Under the pieces are notes generated by a model, which made no database searches, was not told where the DNA came from, and worked only from the letters and a program-made list of their open reading frames with translations. Position numbers and translations under genes: made by a program. Below are positions 1-5,888 of a DNA stretch of 5,888 bases, piece by piece. The DNA is from Eubacteriales bacterium (GTDB lineage Bacteria > Bacillota > Clostridia > Peptostreptococcales > Anaerovoracaceae), in contig JAQUYZ010000130.1 of NCBI GenBank assembly GCA_028691625.1, forward strand, positions 1-5,888. Direction: 5' to 3'. Each line of letters begins with the position of its first letter. Positions within the stretch are counted from its first letter, which is position 1.

Positions 1-891
1 TCTGGCTTTCAGAGCCTGCTGAACGTGATGGTTGATTTCCATGTTCTCAGGGTCGGAGAAGTTCTCAATCTTAAAGAATTTCTCACACTTTTCAACACCT
101 TCCTCCGTCAGAGAAACGGTTCTGTCCTTTTCATCCATGGTGAAATCTTCTTCGATCCGGAAGGTGCTGACGAATTTATCAGCGGTTTGATATAAGTCGG
201 TTGACTTCTCGCCCTGGCCGGATATAATCAGCGGCGTTCTCGCTTCGTCGATGAGGATACTGTCCACCTCGTCGACAATGGCAAAGTTCAGCTCTCGCTG
301 GGTCATGTCCTCTTTGTAGATGACCATATTGTCGCGAAGATAGTCAAAGCCGAATTCATTGTTTGTCCCATAGGTAATGTCCGCCAGATAGGAAGCCTTC
401 CTTACCTCATTTGTGATTCCGTGTATCACACAGCCCACCGTGAGGCCGAGGAAGGTATAGAGCTTGCCCATCCACTCCATGTCACGTTTGGCCAGATAAT
501 CATTTACTGTAACGACATGAACGCCTTTCCCCTCAAGCGCGTTTAGATACACCGGCAAGGTTGCCACAAGGGTTTTTCCTTCCCCTGTTTTCATTTCAGA
601 GATTCGCCCCTGATGAAGCACGACACCGCCGATGAGCTGGACCCTGAAGTGTTTCATGCCCAGACTTCTCCAGGCAGCCTCACGGCATACCGCAAAGGCT
701 TCCGGCAAAATATCGTCCAGGGTCTCTCCTGCTGCCAGCCTTTCTTTGAACTCAGCGGTCTTTGCTTTCAGCTCTCCGTCGGTCATACTCTGCATTCTGT
801 CATCCAGAGCCTCAATCTGATCTGCAATCTTTTCAACTTTTTTTACTTCTTTGACGTTCAAGTCTCCGAATATTTTCTCCATCAATCCCAT
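1..891 (-). CDS. secA: Protein translocase subunit SecA, N-terminal part (runs off left edge)
   Basis: SecA is the cytoplasmic ATPase that binds SecYEG and drives preproteins across the membrane. The 297 codons present begin [16 protein letters not shown] and closely follow Firmicutes SecA. Visible landmarks are the Walker A motif MKTGEGKT (residues 100-107), the following segment [20 protein letters not shown], the STNNE-like segment [17 protein letters not shown], and the Walker B/DEAD-type motif DEVDS (207-211) followed by [14 protein letters not shown]. The fragment is the first nucleotide-binding domain and the start of the preprotein-binding domain, ending at [11 protein letters not shown]; the rest of a roughly 800-900 residue protein lies beyond position 1. 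The start at 891 is chosen because AAAGGA (901-906, minus strand) lies 9 nt upstream; the in-frame Met at 882 would be 18 nt away. The gene is divergent from the ABC operon and has its own promoter. No frameshift or missing motif is seen. Identification is very secure. Confidence 0.98.
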   Translation of the reverse strand, partial: MGLMEKIFGDLNVKEVKKVEKIADQIEALDDRMQSMTDGELKAKTAEFKERLAAGETLDDILPEAFAVCREAAWRSLGMKHFRVQLIGGVVLHQGRISEMKTGEGKTLVATLPVYLNALEGKGVHVVTVNDYLAKRDMEWMGKLYTFLGLTVGCVIHGITNEVRKASYLADITYGTNNEFGFDYLRDNMVIYKEDMTQRELNFAIVDEVDSILIDEARTPLIISGQGEKSTDLYQTADKFVSTFRIEEDFTMDEKDRTVSLTEEGVEKCEKFFKIENFSDPENMEINHHVQQALKAR

Positions 892-998
892 TTTGACTGA
901 TCCTTTCTTTCTTCTCTATTTTGTACCCCTGCATTCCTCTATGTTAACTTTTGCAGAATTCTTTTTTCGATACCGTTGTTTTTCTGTACTAACGTAAA

Positions 999-1027
999 AT
1001 TATACCACAAGCTCCCGTAAAAATCAA
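999..1027 (-). promoter_or_regulatory. secA promoter, sigma-A type with extended -10
   Basis: On the minus strand, TTGATT (1022-1027) is a 4/6 match to the -35 box, followed by a 17-nt spacer and a perfect TATAAT (999-1004). The -10 is preceded by TGG, giving an extended -10 (TGnTATAAT). The predicted start of transcription is near position 992, leaving a leader of about 100 nt before the secA start at 891. The elements are seen directly; activity is inferred. Confidence 0.8.
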
Positions 1028-1060
1028 AAAATCAAAAGGAAGAAAAACAAAATCAAAATC
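1028..1060 (-). promoter_or_regulatory. T/A-rich tract upstream of the secA -35, possible UP element
   Basis: Just upstream of the secA -35 box the minus strand is almost all T and A, with few G or C. The unit ATCAAAA (plus strand) occurs at 1023-1029, 1031-1037 and 1052-1058; the first two are head to tail with an 8-nt period. Such tracts often contact the RNA polymerase alpha subunit as UP elements or bend DNA. This function is inferred from position and composition only. Confidence 0.35.
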
Positions 1061-1153
1061 GATACCCGGAAGATCAGACATTTTTCACCTAACACCATTT
1101 TATCAGCAGCATCATAAGATAAGCATAGGTTATTGAAATGACGAGGTGACACA

Positions 1154-1918
1154 ATGGATGTACTCACGGTAATGAACATAGAGCAGAAGTACCAGGCAGA
1201 AAATGGGGAAATAACCGCGATAAAGGATATCAGCTTCGCAGCGGAGAAAGGGGAATTTGTCAGTATTGTCGGACCCAGCGGCTGCGGCAAATCCACTTTA
1301 CTCTCGATTATATCCGGTGTCCTGAAGCCTACAAACGGTGAGGTTTATGTAAGCGGAGAACGAGTTGACGGAGTCTCGCCCCACATCGGATATATGCTGC
1401 AAAAAGACAATCTGCTGGATTGGAGAACCATCTATAAAAATGTTCTTCTGGGGCTTGAGATCAGAAATATCAAAACGCAGGAAAACAGAAAGCGCGCGGA
1501 AGATCTTTTAAAAACCTACGGGCTTTATGAATTCCGTGACAAATATCCCTCTCAACTATCCGGCGGCATGCGACAGCGGGTGGCCTTGATCCGTACGTTG
1601 GCAATCAGCCCGGATATCCTGTTGCTGGATGAGGCCTTTTCCGCACTTGATTACCAAACCCGCCTGAATGTGACGGATGATGTTTTCCGGATATTAAAAC
1701 AGGAGCAGGTCACAACAGTGATGGTCACCCATGATATTCCGGAAAGCATTAGCATGAGTGATAAAACCATCATACTTTCCGATCGCCCGGCCGTCATAAA
1801 GGAGATTCTTAAGATTGATTTTGAGATGGATAACCGGACACCGCTTACCTGCCGGAACAGTCCAAAATTCAGTAAATACTTTGATCATATATGGAAAGAG
1901 TTGAGTAGAAATGAATAG
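1154..1918 (+). CDS. ABC transporter ATP-binding protein, NitT/TauT (SsuB/TauB-like) family
   Basis: This is the cytoplasmic ATPase that should power uptake by the permease encoded immediately downstream. The 254 residues carry a complete nucleotide-binding domain: Walker A GPSGCGKST (40-48), Q-loop glutamine Q83 in MLQKDNL, signature LSGGMRQR (135-142), Walker B ILLLDE (155-160), D-loop SALD (163-166) and switch histidine H193 in VTHD. Length and the GPSGCGKST/LSGGMRQR pairing fit the nitrate/taurine/sulfonate importer ATPases. One small oddity is DEAF (159-162), where many family members have DEPF. The ATG at 1154 is chosen because GAGGTGA (1143-1149) lies just upstream; Met7 (1172) lacks such a site. 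The gene overlaps the permease gene by 8 nt, which suggests translational coupling. The family is secure; the substrate is unknown, so no symbol is given. Confidence 0.93.
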   Translation: MDVLTVMNIEQKYQAENGEITAIKDISFAAEKGEFVSIVGPSGCGKSTLLSIISGVLKPTNGEVYVSGERVDGVSPHIGYMLQKDNLLDWRTIYKNVLLGLEIRNIKTQENRKRAEDLLKTYGLYEFRDKYPSQLSGGMRQRVALIRTLAISPDILLLDEAFSALDYQTRLNVTDDVFRILKQEQVTTVMVTHDIPESISMSDKTIILSDRPAVIKEILKIDFEMDNRTPLTCRNSPKFSKYFDHIWKELSRNE

Positions 1919-2717
1919 CATCGGAATTTCAACAGAACGCACTGCTTATCTGCAAGGCCGTGCGCGTACGAAAAAGCTTGTTCTGGCCTGGCAAATCGGC
2001 ATCCTTGTGCTGCTTGCCTTATCATGGGAGCTGCTGGCACGGTTCGGACTCATAGACAATTTTATTCTGAGCCAGCCTTCACGAATCGGTGCCACCTTTA
2101 TCAATATGGTTCAGTATGATCTTATCAATCACGTTTTTGTAACGGTTTACGAGACCCTCGTCGGTTTCATACTGGGCGTTATTACAGGCACCTGCCTGGC
2201 CGTTATTCTCTGGTGGAGCAGCTTTGTTGCAAAGGTAAGCGAACCTTACCTTGTCGTACTGAACAGCCTGCCGAAAATTGCATTGGGCCCGGTTATCATC
2301 ATCATCGTCGGTGCAGGCACAGAAGCAATCATTTTTATGGCACTTGCGATCTCGCTCATCGTAACGGTATTGGAAATGCTGAACGGATTTCGCCATACGG
2401 ACAGTGAATACATACGGATGGCCTCAACCTTCGGCGCAACCAAGGCGCAGATATTTATGAAGGTTGTATTCCCGTACAATATCTCTACCCTGTTTAATTC
2501 GCTGAAGATCAACATCGGCCTCTCTCTGGTCGGTGTGATTGCGGGTGAATTTCTGGTATCCAAGGCAGGTCTTGGTTACCTCATCGTCTATGGAGGGCAG
2601 GTCTTTAAAATGGATCTGGTCATGTCCAGCGTGATGATTCTGGCCATTGTCGCCGCGCTGATGTATGAAGGTGTCGTTCTCATGCAAAGGGTCGCAATGC
2701 GTTGGTATAACCATTAG
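1911..2717 (+). CDS. ABC transporter permease, NitT/TauT (SsuC/TauC-like, BPD_transp_1) family
   Basis: This is an integral membrane protein that probably dimerises to form the import channel. The 268-residue protein has a basic N-terminus (RARTKK, 17-22), then hydrophobic segments at about 24-44, 79-102, 113-135, 137-157, 199-219 and 236-258, judged by eye, giving about six membrane helices as in SsuC/TauC. The cytoplasmic EAA-type coupling loop, which contacts the ATPase, is seen around 166-188 (EYIRMASTFGATKAQIF...VVFP). ILSQPS (52-57) after the first helix is also typical of the family. The ATG at 1911 lies within the end of the ATPase gene (ATGAATAG overlap, 8 nt), with a modest GGAAAGAG (1893-1900) 10 nt upstream. 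The binding-protein gene follows after 69 nt. Family assignment is secure; substrate specificity cannot be deduced. Confidence 0.93.
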   Translation: MNSIGISTERTAYLQGRARTKKLVLAWQIGILVLLALSWELLARFGLIDNFILSQPSRIGATFINMVQYDLINHVFVTVYETLVGFILGVITGTCLAVILWWSSFVAKVSEPYLVVLNSLPKIALGPVIIIIVGAGTEAIIFMALAISLIVTVLEMLNGFRHTDSEYIRMASTFGATKAQIFMKVVFPYNISTLFNSLKINIGLSLVGVIAGEFLVSKAGLGYLIVYGGQVFKMDLVMSSVMILAIVAALMYEGVVLMQRVAMRWYNH

Positions 2718-2720
2718 CAG

Positions 2721-2742
2721 GCAATCCCTGATTTGGGCTTGC
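2721..2742 (+). promoter_or_regulatory. Intercistronic hairpin between permease and binding-protein genes
   Basis: GCAATCCC (2721-2728) pairs with GGGCTTGC (2735-2742) across a 6-nt loop, giving seven base pairs with one internal T/C mismatch. It starts 3 nt after the permease stop codon and has no T-run behind it, so it is not a typical terminator. Such hairpins can protect or process transcripts so that the binding protein is made in excess over the membrane parts; that role is inferred here. Confidence 0.4.
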
Positions 2743-2786
2743 AGCTTCGGAGTATATAAAAAAGATTTTAGAAAGGAGATACATAA

Positions 2787-3791
2787 ATGAAAAAAACTTC
2801 CAAGATTTTATGCATAGGACTAACGATTCTGCTGGCCGTTCCGTTTCTTTTCGGTTGCTCAAAAGAGGAGGAAAAGGAGGCGGTAAAGGTCACTTTGTGT
2901 GAAGTAACCCATTCCATTTTCTATGCGCCGCAATACGCGGCCATGAACTTAGGGTACTTTGAGGAGGAGGGTATTGAAATCGAACTGTCCAATGGTCAAG
3001 GTGCAGACAAGGTCATGTCTGCCGTTCTTTCCGATAACGTGGATATTGGATTTGCCGGTCCCGAAGCATCGATCTACGTTTATAACGAAGGAAAAGAAGA
3101 TCACACACAAGTCTTTGCACTTCTGACACAGCGGGACGGTTCCTTTCTTGTTGCCCGTGAGCCGGATCCCGATTTTACCTGGGATAAATTAAAGGGAAAA
3201 CATATTCTCCCCGGACGAAAGGGAGGCGTCCCTTATATGGCACTGGAATTTGTCATCCGCAATCATGGTCTTGACCCGTATCAGGATATGACGCTTGACA
3301 ACAGCATTCAATTTGCTCGGATGGCGGGTGCGTTTACCGGAGGTACCGGCGATTATGACACATTATTTGAGCCGACCGCATCGATGCTGGAAGCGGAGGG
3401 CAAAGGTTATATCGTTGCGTCCGTCGGTGCGGAAGCGGGTGAAATCGCCTATACCGGATATTTCACAAAAAAAAGCTTTATAGAAGAAAATGCGGATCTC
3501 ATTGAACGTTTTACCCGGGCAATCTACCGGGGCCAGCAATGGGTAGCCACACACAGTGCGGAAGAAATCGCAGAAGCAGTGGCTCCTTCCTTTCCTGACA
3601 CCGATGCAGATCTGCTGACAACCGTTGTACAACGATACCAGGACATCGATGCCTGGCGTGATAGTCCGGTATTAGAAAAGGAAACCTTTGAGCTGCTGCA
3701 GAACGTGATGACATCAGCAGGCGAACTTTCAAAACCTGCTCCCTACGATCATGTTGTGAACAATACCTTTGCAGAAAAGGTTACAGAGTAA
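2787..3791 (+). CDS. ABC transporter substrate-binding lipoprotein, SsuA/ThiY/NMT1-like
   Basis: This is the extracytoplasmic solute receptor for the importer encoded upstream, anchored to the outer face of the membrane. The 334-residue precursor has a lipoprotein signal peptide: basic MKKTSK, a hydrophobic stretch (7-22) and lipobox LFGC with the lipidated Cys at 24, followed by a charged linker SKEEEKEA. The mature part opens with VKVTLCEVTHSIFYAPQYAA and NLGYFEEEGIEIEL (54-67), the pattern by which the SsuA/TauA/ThiY and NMT1/THI5-like family is recognised; DNVDIGFAGPEASIYVY (83-99) fits the ligand-cleft region. Length is normal for the family. The start is fixed by AAAGGAG (2772-2778), 8 nt upstream of the ATG, with the signal peptide directly following. 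It is the last gene of the operon, ending 46 nt before a strong terminator. Candidate ligands for the family include sulfonates, nitrate, thiamine-pyrimidine precursors and riboflavin; none is favoured by the sequence. Confidence 0.92.
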   Translation: MKKTSKILCIGLTILLAVPFLFGCSKEEEKEAVKVTLCEVTHSIFYAPQYAAMNLGYFEEEGIEIELSNGQGADKVMSAVLSDNVDIGFAGPEASIYVYNEGKEDHTQVFALLTQRDGSFLVAREPDPDFTWDKLKGKHILPGRKGGVPYMALEFVIRNHGLDPYQDMTLDNSIQFARMAGAFTGGTGDYDTLFEPTASMLEAEGKGYIVASVGAEAGEIAYTGYFTKKSFIEENADLIERFTRAIYRGQQWVATHSAEEIAEAVAPSFPDTDADLLTTVVQRYQDIDAWRDSPVLEKETFELLQNVMTSAGELSKPAPYDHVVNNTFAEKVTE

Positions 3792-3837
3792 TACAAAAAC
3801 CGCATTTCAGAAGTTCCTGCCTGCTTGTACCACTCGT

Positions 3838-3873
3838 GCTGACTTCGTTGCCAAAACGAAGTCAGCTTTTTTT
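3838..3873 (+). terminator. Rho-independent terminator of the first ABC operon
   Basis: GCTGACTTCGTT (3838-3849) and AACGAAGTCAGC (3855-3866) form a perfect 12-bp stem with a 5-nt loop, followed at once by seven T residues (3867-3873). It lies 46 nt after the stop codon of the binding-protein gene. There is no matching T-run on the minus strand, so it works in the plus direction only and separates the two transporter operons. Confidence 0.95.
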
Positions 3874-3901
3874 CGTGCAATTTTTATTCTTCCATAAATA
3901 C

Positions 3902-3932
3902 TTGTCTAAAAACGATGGTACGAAAATATAAT
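3902..3932 (+). promoter_or_regulatory. Probable promoter of the liv-type operon
   Basis: A perfect TATAAT (3927-3932) lies 19 nt after TTGTCT (3902-3907), a 4/6 match to the -35 box. The spacer is longer than ideal. The site sits between the upstream terminator and the livG start, and would give a leader of about 70 nt. The -10 lies inside a 13-base palindrome, AAAAT-ATA-ATTTT (3923-3935), which may be an operator or only AT-rich sequence. The leader is too short for a T-box and no other riboswitch is seen. Confidence 0.55.
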
Positions 3933-4010
3933 TTTAGTAACTGAATCGATCTATTGAAATAAACAAGCTGATCCAATCCGCGCGGCAATGAGAAAGGAGC
4001 CGGTCATATC

Positions 4011-4779
4011 ATGTCAGAACTACTGGAAGTAAACCAGCTTACAATGAATTTTAAAGGCTTGCAGGCGGTAAACAGTTTCTCTGCCGCACTTACGGAAAAC
4101 AGAATCTATGGCCTGATCGGCACAAACGGAGCAGGAAAGACGACCATTATCAATATGCTCTCCGGCGTGCTGAAGCCCTCCTCCGGAACCATTCTTTTCA
4201 GGGGAGAAGATATCACCTGCCATCGTCCCGATAAAATCGCCCGCGCAGGCATTCTGCGAACCTATCAAAATCTGAGGCTTTTTAAAAATATTACTGCAAT
4301 CCAGAATGTGATGATTGGTGCACAGATTCATCCATCCTATCACAATTATGAAGCGATCTTCGGCTTCCCAAGGTTTTTCAGGGAAGAAAAACGACTGCAG
4401 GAAAACTCAATGAAAATGCTGAAAATTATGGGGATTGAGCGGTTCGCAGAAGAGCAGGCAGGTGCACTGCCCTACGGCGCACAAAGAAGGCTTGAGATTG
4501 CAAGAATTTTAGCGGCAAATCCGAAGCTGCTGCTTCTGGACGAACCCGCGGCCGGTATGAATCCTCAGGAGAGCGCCGAACTGGTTCAGATTATAAAACA
4601 GATCCGGGAAGAATTCGGCCTGACCATACTTCTCATCGAGCATGATATGAAGGTGGTTATGGGTCTCTGTGAATATATCTACGCGATGGCGGCAGGCTGC
4701 GTTATTGCGGAAGGGGATCCGAAGAGAATCCGGCAGGATTCCCGGGTGATCGAAGCGTATTTGGGGAGGGCGCGGAAAG

Positions 4780-4787
<8 letters not shown>
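4011..4787 (+). CDS. livG: HAAT-family ABC transporter ATP-binding protein LivG-like
   Basis: This is one of the two different ATPases of a branched-chain/hydrophobic amino acid type importer. The 258 residues show Walker A GTNGAGKTT (37-45), the LivG-type Q-loop RTYQNLRLF (83-91, Q86), the degenerate signature LPYGAQRRLEIAR (153-165) in place of LSGGQ, Walker B LLLLDEPAAGMNP (173-185), and switch histidine H211 in IEHDMKVV. The RTxQxxRLF and LxYGxQRRLEIAR motifs and the length (E. coli LivG is about 255) distinguish LivG from LivF. The start is supported by AAAGGAG (3993-3999), 11 nt before the ATG. The gene overlaps livF by 8 nt (ATGTTTGA). Its final AYLGR codons contain the livF ribosome binding site. 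The family is secure; the transported solute could be branched-chain amino acids, another amino acid, or an amide or urea as in Urt relatives. Confidence 0.92.
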
Positions 4788-5487
<700 letters not shown>

Positions 5488-5488
5488 G

Positions 5489-5888
5489 GTGGATGACTTT
5501 ACCTATTTCTTAAGCCAGTTTGTCAACGGCGTGAAGCTCGGCAGTGTTTATGCCATGGTTGCTGTCGGGTATTCCATGGTTTACGGGATTTTAAGACTGA
5601 TCAATTTTGCCCACGGCGATATTATGACCGTAGGGGTTTATACGATCCTGGCACTGACCACCGCGTTTGGCCTGCCCCTCTGGTCCACCATTTTGCTTTC
5701 TGTATTTATGGCAATTATCGTGGGGCTTACCGCGGAGCGCGCCGCCTATCGTCCGCTGCGGGCAGCCGGGGAAGAAACCACCCTGATCTCTTCCCTCGCG
5801 GTTTCCATCTTTCTGCAAAACCTGCTCACTATGATATTTTCTCCCCAGCGGCAGGCCTTTCATCTGCCGGAGTATCTCACGGAGCTGC
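5489..5888 (+). CDS. livH: HAAT-family ABC transporter permease LivH-like, N-terminal part (runs off right edge)
   Basis: This is one of the two membrane subunits of the amino-acid-type importer served by the two ATPases encoded just upstream. The 133 codons present start (GTG) MDDFTYFLSQFVNGVKLGSV and continue with the family's strongest signature, LGSVYAMVAVGYSMVYGIL followed by RLINFAHGDIMTVGVY (36-51), then AYRPLR (86-91) and LISSLAVSIFLQN (99-111), all of which closely follow LivH. Hydrophobic segments at about 16-34, 44-62, 64-84 and 97-117 are membrane helices. The start lies one base after the livF stop, with a near-perfect ribosome binding site, indicating coupled translation. The last base in the window is the first of an incomplete codon; about half the protein is missing. 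LivM and a LivK-type binding protein are expected further right but cannot be seen. Confidence 0.92.
   Translation, partial: MDDFTYFLSQFVNGVKLGSVYAMVAVGYSMVYGILRLINFAHGDIMTVGVYTILALTTAFGLPLWSTILLSVFMAIIVGLTAERAAYRPLRAAGEETTLISSLAVSIFLQNLLTMIFSPQRQAFHLPEYLTEL

Larger units (their letters stand above)
892..1153. other. Divergent intergenic region between secA and the first ABC operon
   Basis: This 262-base AT-rich stretch holds the secA promoter and leader (minus strand) and the leader of the ABC operon (plus strand). No gene, tRNA or riboswitch is recognised; in particular I found no thiamine-pyrophosphate (THI) box. No convincing plus-strand promoter could be assigned: TAAGAT at 1115-1120 is a 4/6 match to -10 but has no usable -35, and TTGTTT (976-981) with TATACC (1001-1006) has a 19-nt spacer and poor boxes. 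A short imperfect dyad, TTATC (1100-1104) and GATAA (1118-1122), lies near the operon start and is too weak to call an operator. Confidence 0.6.
3792..4010 (+). other. Intergenic region between the two transporter operons
   Basis: These 219 bases hold the terminator of the first operon, the probable promoter of the second and the livG ribosome binding site (AAAGGAG, 3993-3999). I see no small gene, tRNA or transposon end. The part from 3874 to 3980 is AT-rich; 3972-3990 is locally GC-rich (CCGCGCGG at 3978-3985 is self-complementary, but too tight to form a hairpin). Confidence 0.6.

Noticed and set aside
613..900. A plus-strand open reading frame of 95 codons opposite secA.
   Set aside because: It lies wholly antisense to conserved secA codons, has no ribosome binding site and no protein-like features of its own.
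833..934. A 33-codon minus-strand reading frame starting in the secA leader and overlapping the secA start, a possible regulatory leader peptide.
   Set aside because: Its AGAGGA site directly abuts the ATG, too close for good initiation, and the peptide ([13 protein letters not shown]...) has no secretion signal or arrest-like motif. Most of it is simply secA read in another frame.
1092..1120. A plus-strand promoter with TAAGAT as the -10 for the first ABC operon.
   Set aside because: The sequence 16-18 nt upstream (around ACACCA) does not resemble a -35 box; not enough to call.
892..1153. A possible thiamine-pyrophosphate or other riboswitch upstream of the first ABC operon.
   Set aside because: No THI-box core motifs and no substantial stem-loop structure or terminator/antiterminator pair were found in this region.
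2079..2714. Several minus-strand reading frames of about 100 codons opposite the permease gene.
   Set aside because: They are shadows of the permease coding sequence, with biased composition and no ribosome binding sites.
2739..2758. An internal promoter (TTGCAG and TATATA) for the binding-protein gene.
   Set aside because: The spacing between the boxes is only about 8 nt, far too short for a sigma-A promoter.
5591..5863. A minus-strand 90-codon frame opposite livH.
   Set aside because: It is antisense to the highly conserved LivH motifs and has no support as a gene.

Overview
The window looks like a chromosomal segment of a low-to-moderate GC Gram-positive bacterium, most likely a member of the Clostridia (Bacillota). 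This rests on the Firmicutes-type SecA sequence, strong AGGAGG-type ribosome binding sites, AT-rich intergenic DNA with extended -10 promoters, a lipoprotein-type solute-binding protein with an LFGC lipobox, and short gene overlaps inside operons. I cannot name a genus from the sequence alone.

Layout. Positions 1-891 (minus strand) hold the first 297 codons of secA, the ATPase motor of the general secretion pathway; the gene continues beyond the left edge. A 262-base divergent region (892-1153) carries a convincing secA promoter on the minus strand. Reading right from it is a three-gene importer operon (1154-3791): an ATPase and a permease of the nitrate/taurine/sulfonate-like (NitT/TauT) ABC family, then a lipoprotein solute-binding protein of the SsuA/ThiY/NMT1-like fold. 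It is closed by a strong intrinsic terminator at 3838-3873. After a second intergenic region with a probable promoter (3902-3932), a second transporter operon starts: livG-like ATPase (4011-4787), livF-like ATPase (4780-5487) and a livH-like permease (from 5489, cut by the right edge). This is a hydrophobic/branched-chain amino acid type (HAAT) importer. Its second permease (livM) and binding protein (livK) are not in the window and would be expected to the right.

How the genes work together. The first operon encodes all the parts of one small-molecule importer: lipid-anchored binding protein, a permease that probably dimerises, and an ATPase that probably dimerises. Its ligand cannot be read from the sequence; I saw no riboswitch or linked metabolic gene that would fix it. 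The second operon encodes the two distinct ATPases and one of the two permeases of an amino-acid-type importer, with the ATPases first, which differs from the textbook livK-H-M-G-F order. The terminator indicates that the two transporters are separate transcription units. The secA gene is a housekeeping neighbour with its own promoter.

I see no mobile elements, CRISPR arrays, RNA genes, toxin-antitoxin or phage genes, and no clear sign of a new kind of system. The points worth a second look are modest: the unassigned ligand of the first importer, ATPase-first gene order in the second, ribosome binding sites embedded in the codons of the conserved C-terminal AYLG motif of both Liv ATPases, and an intercistronic hairpin before the binding-protein gene.
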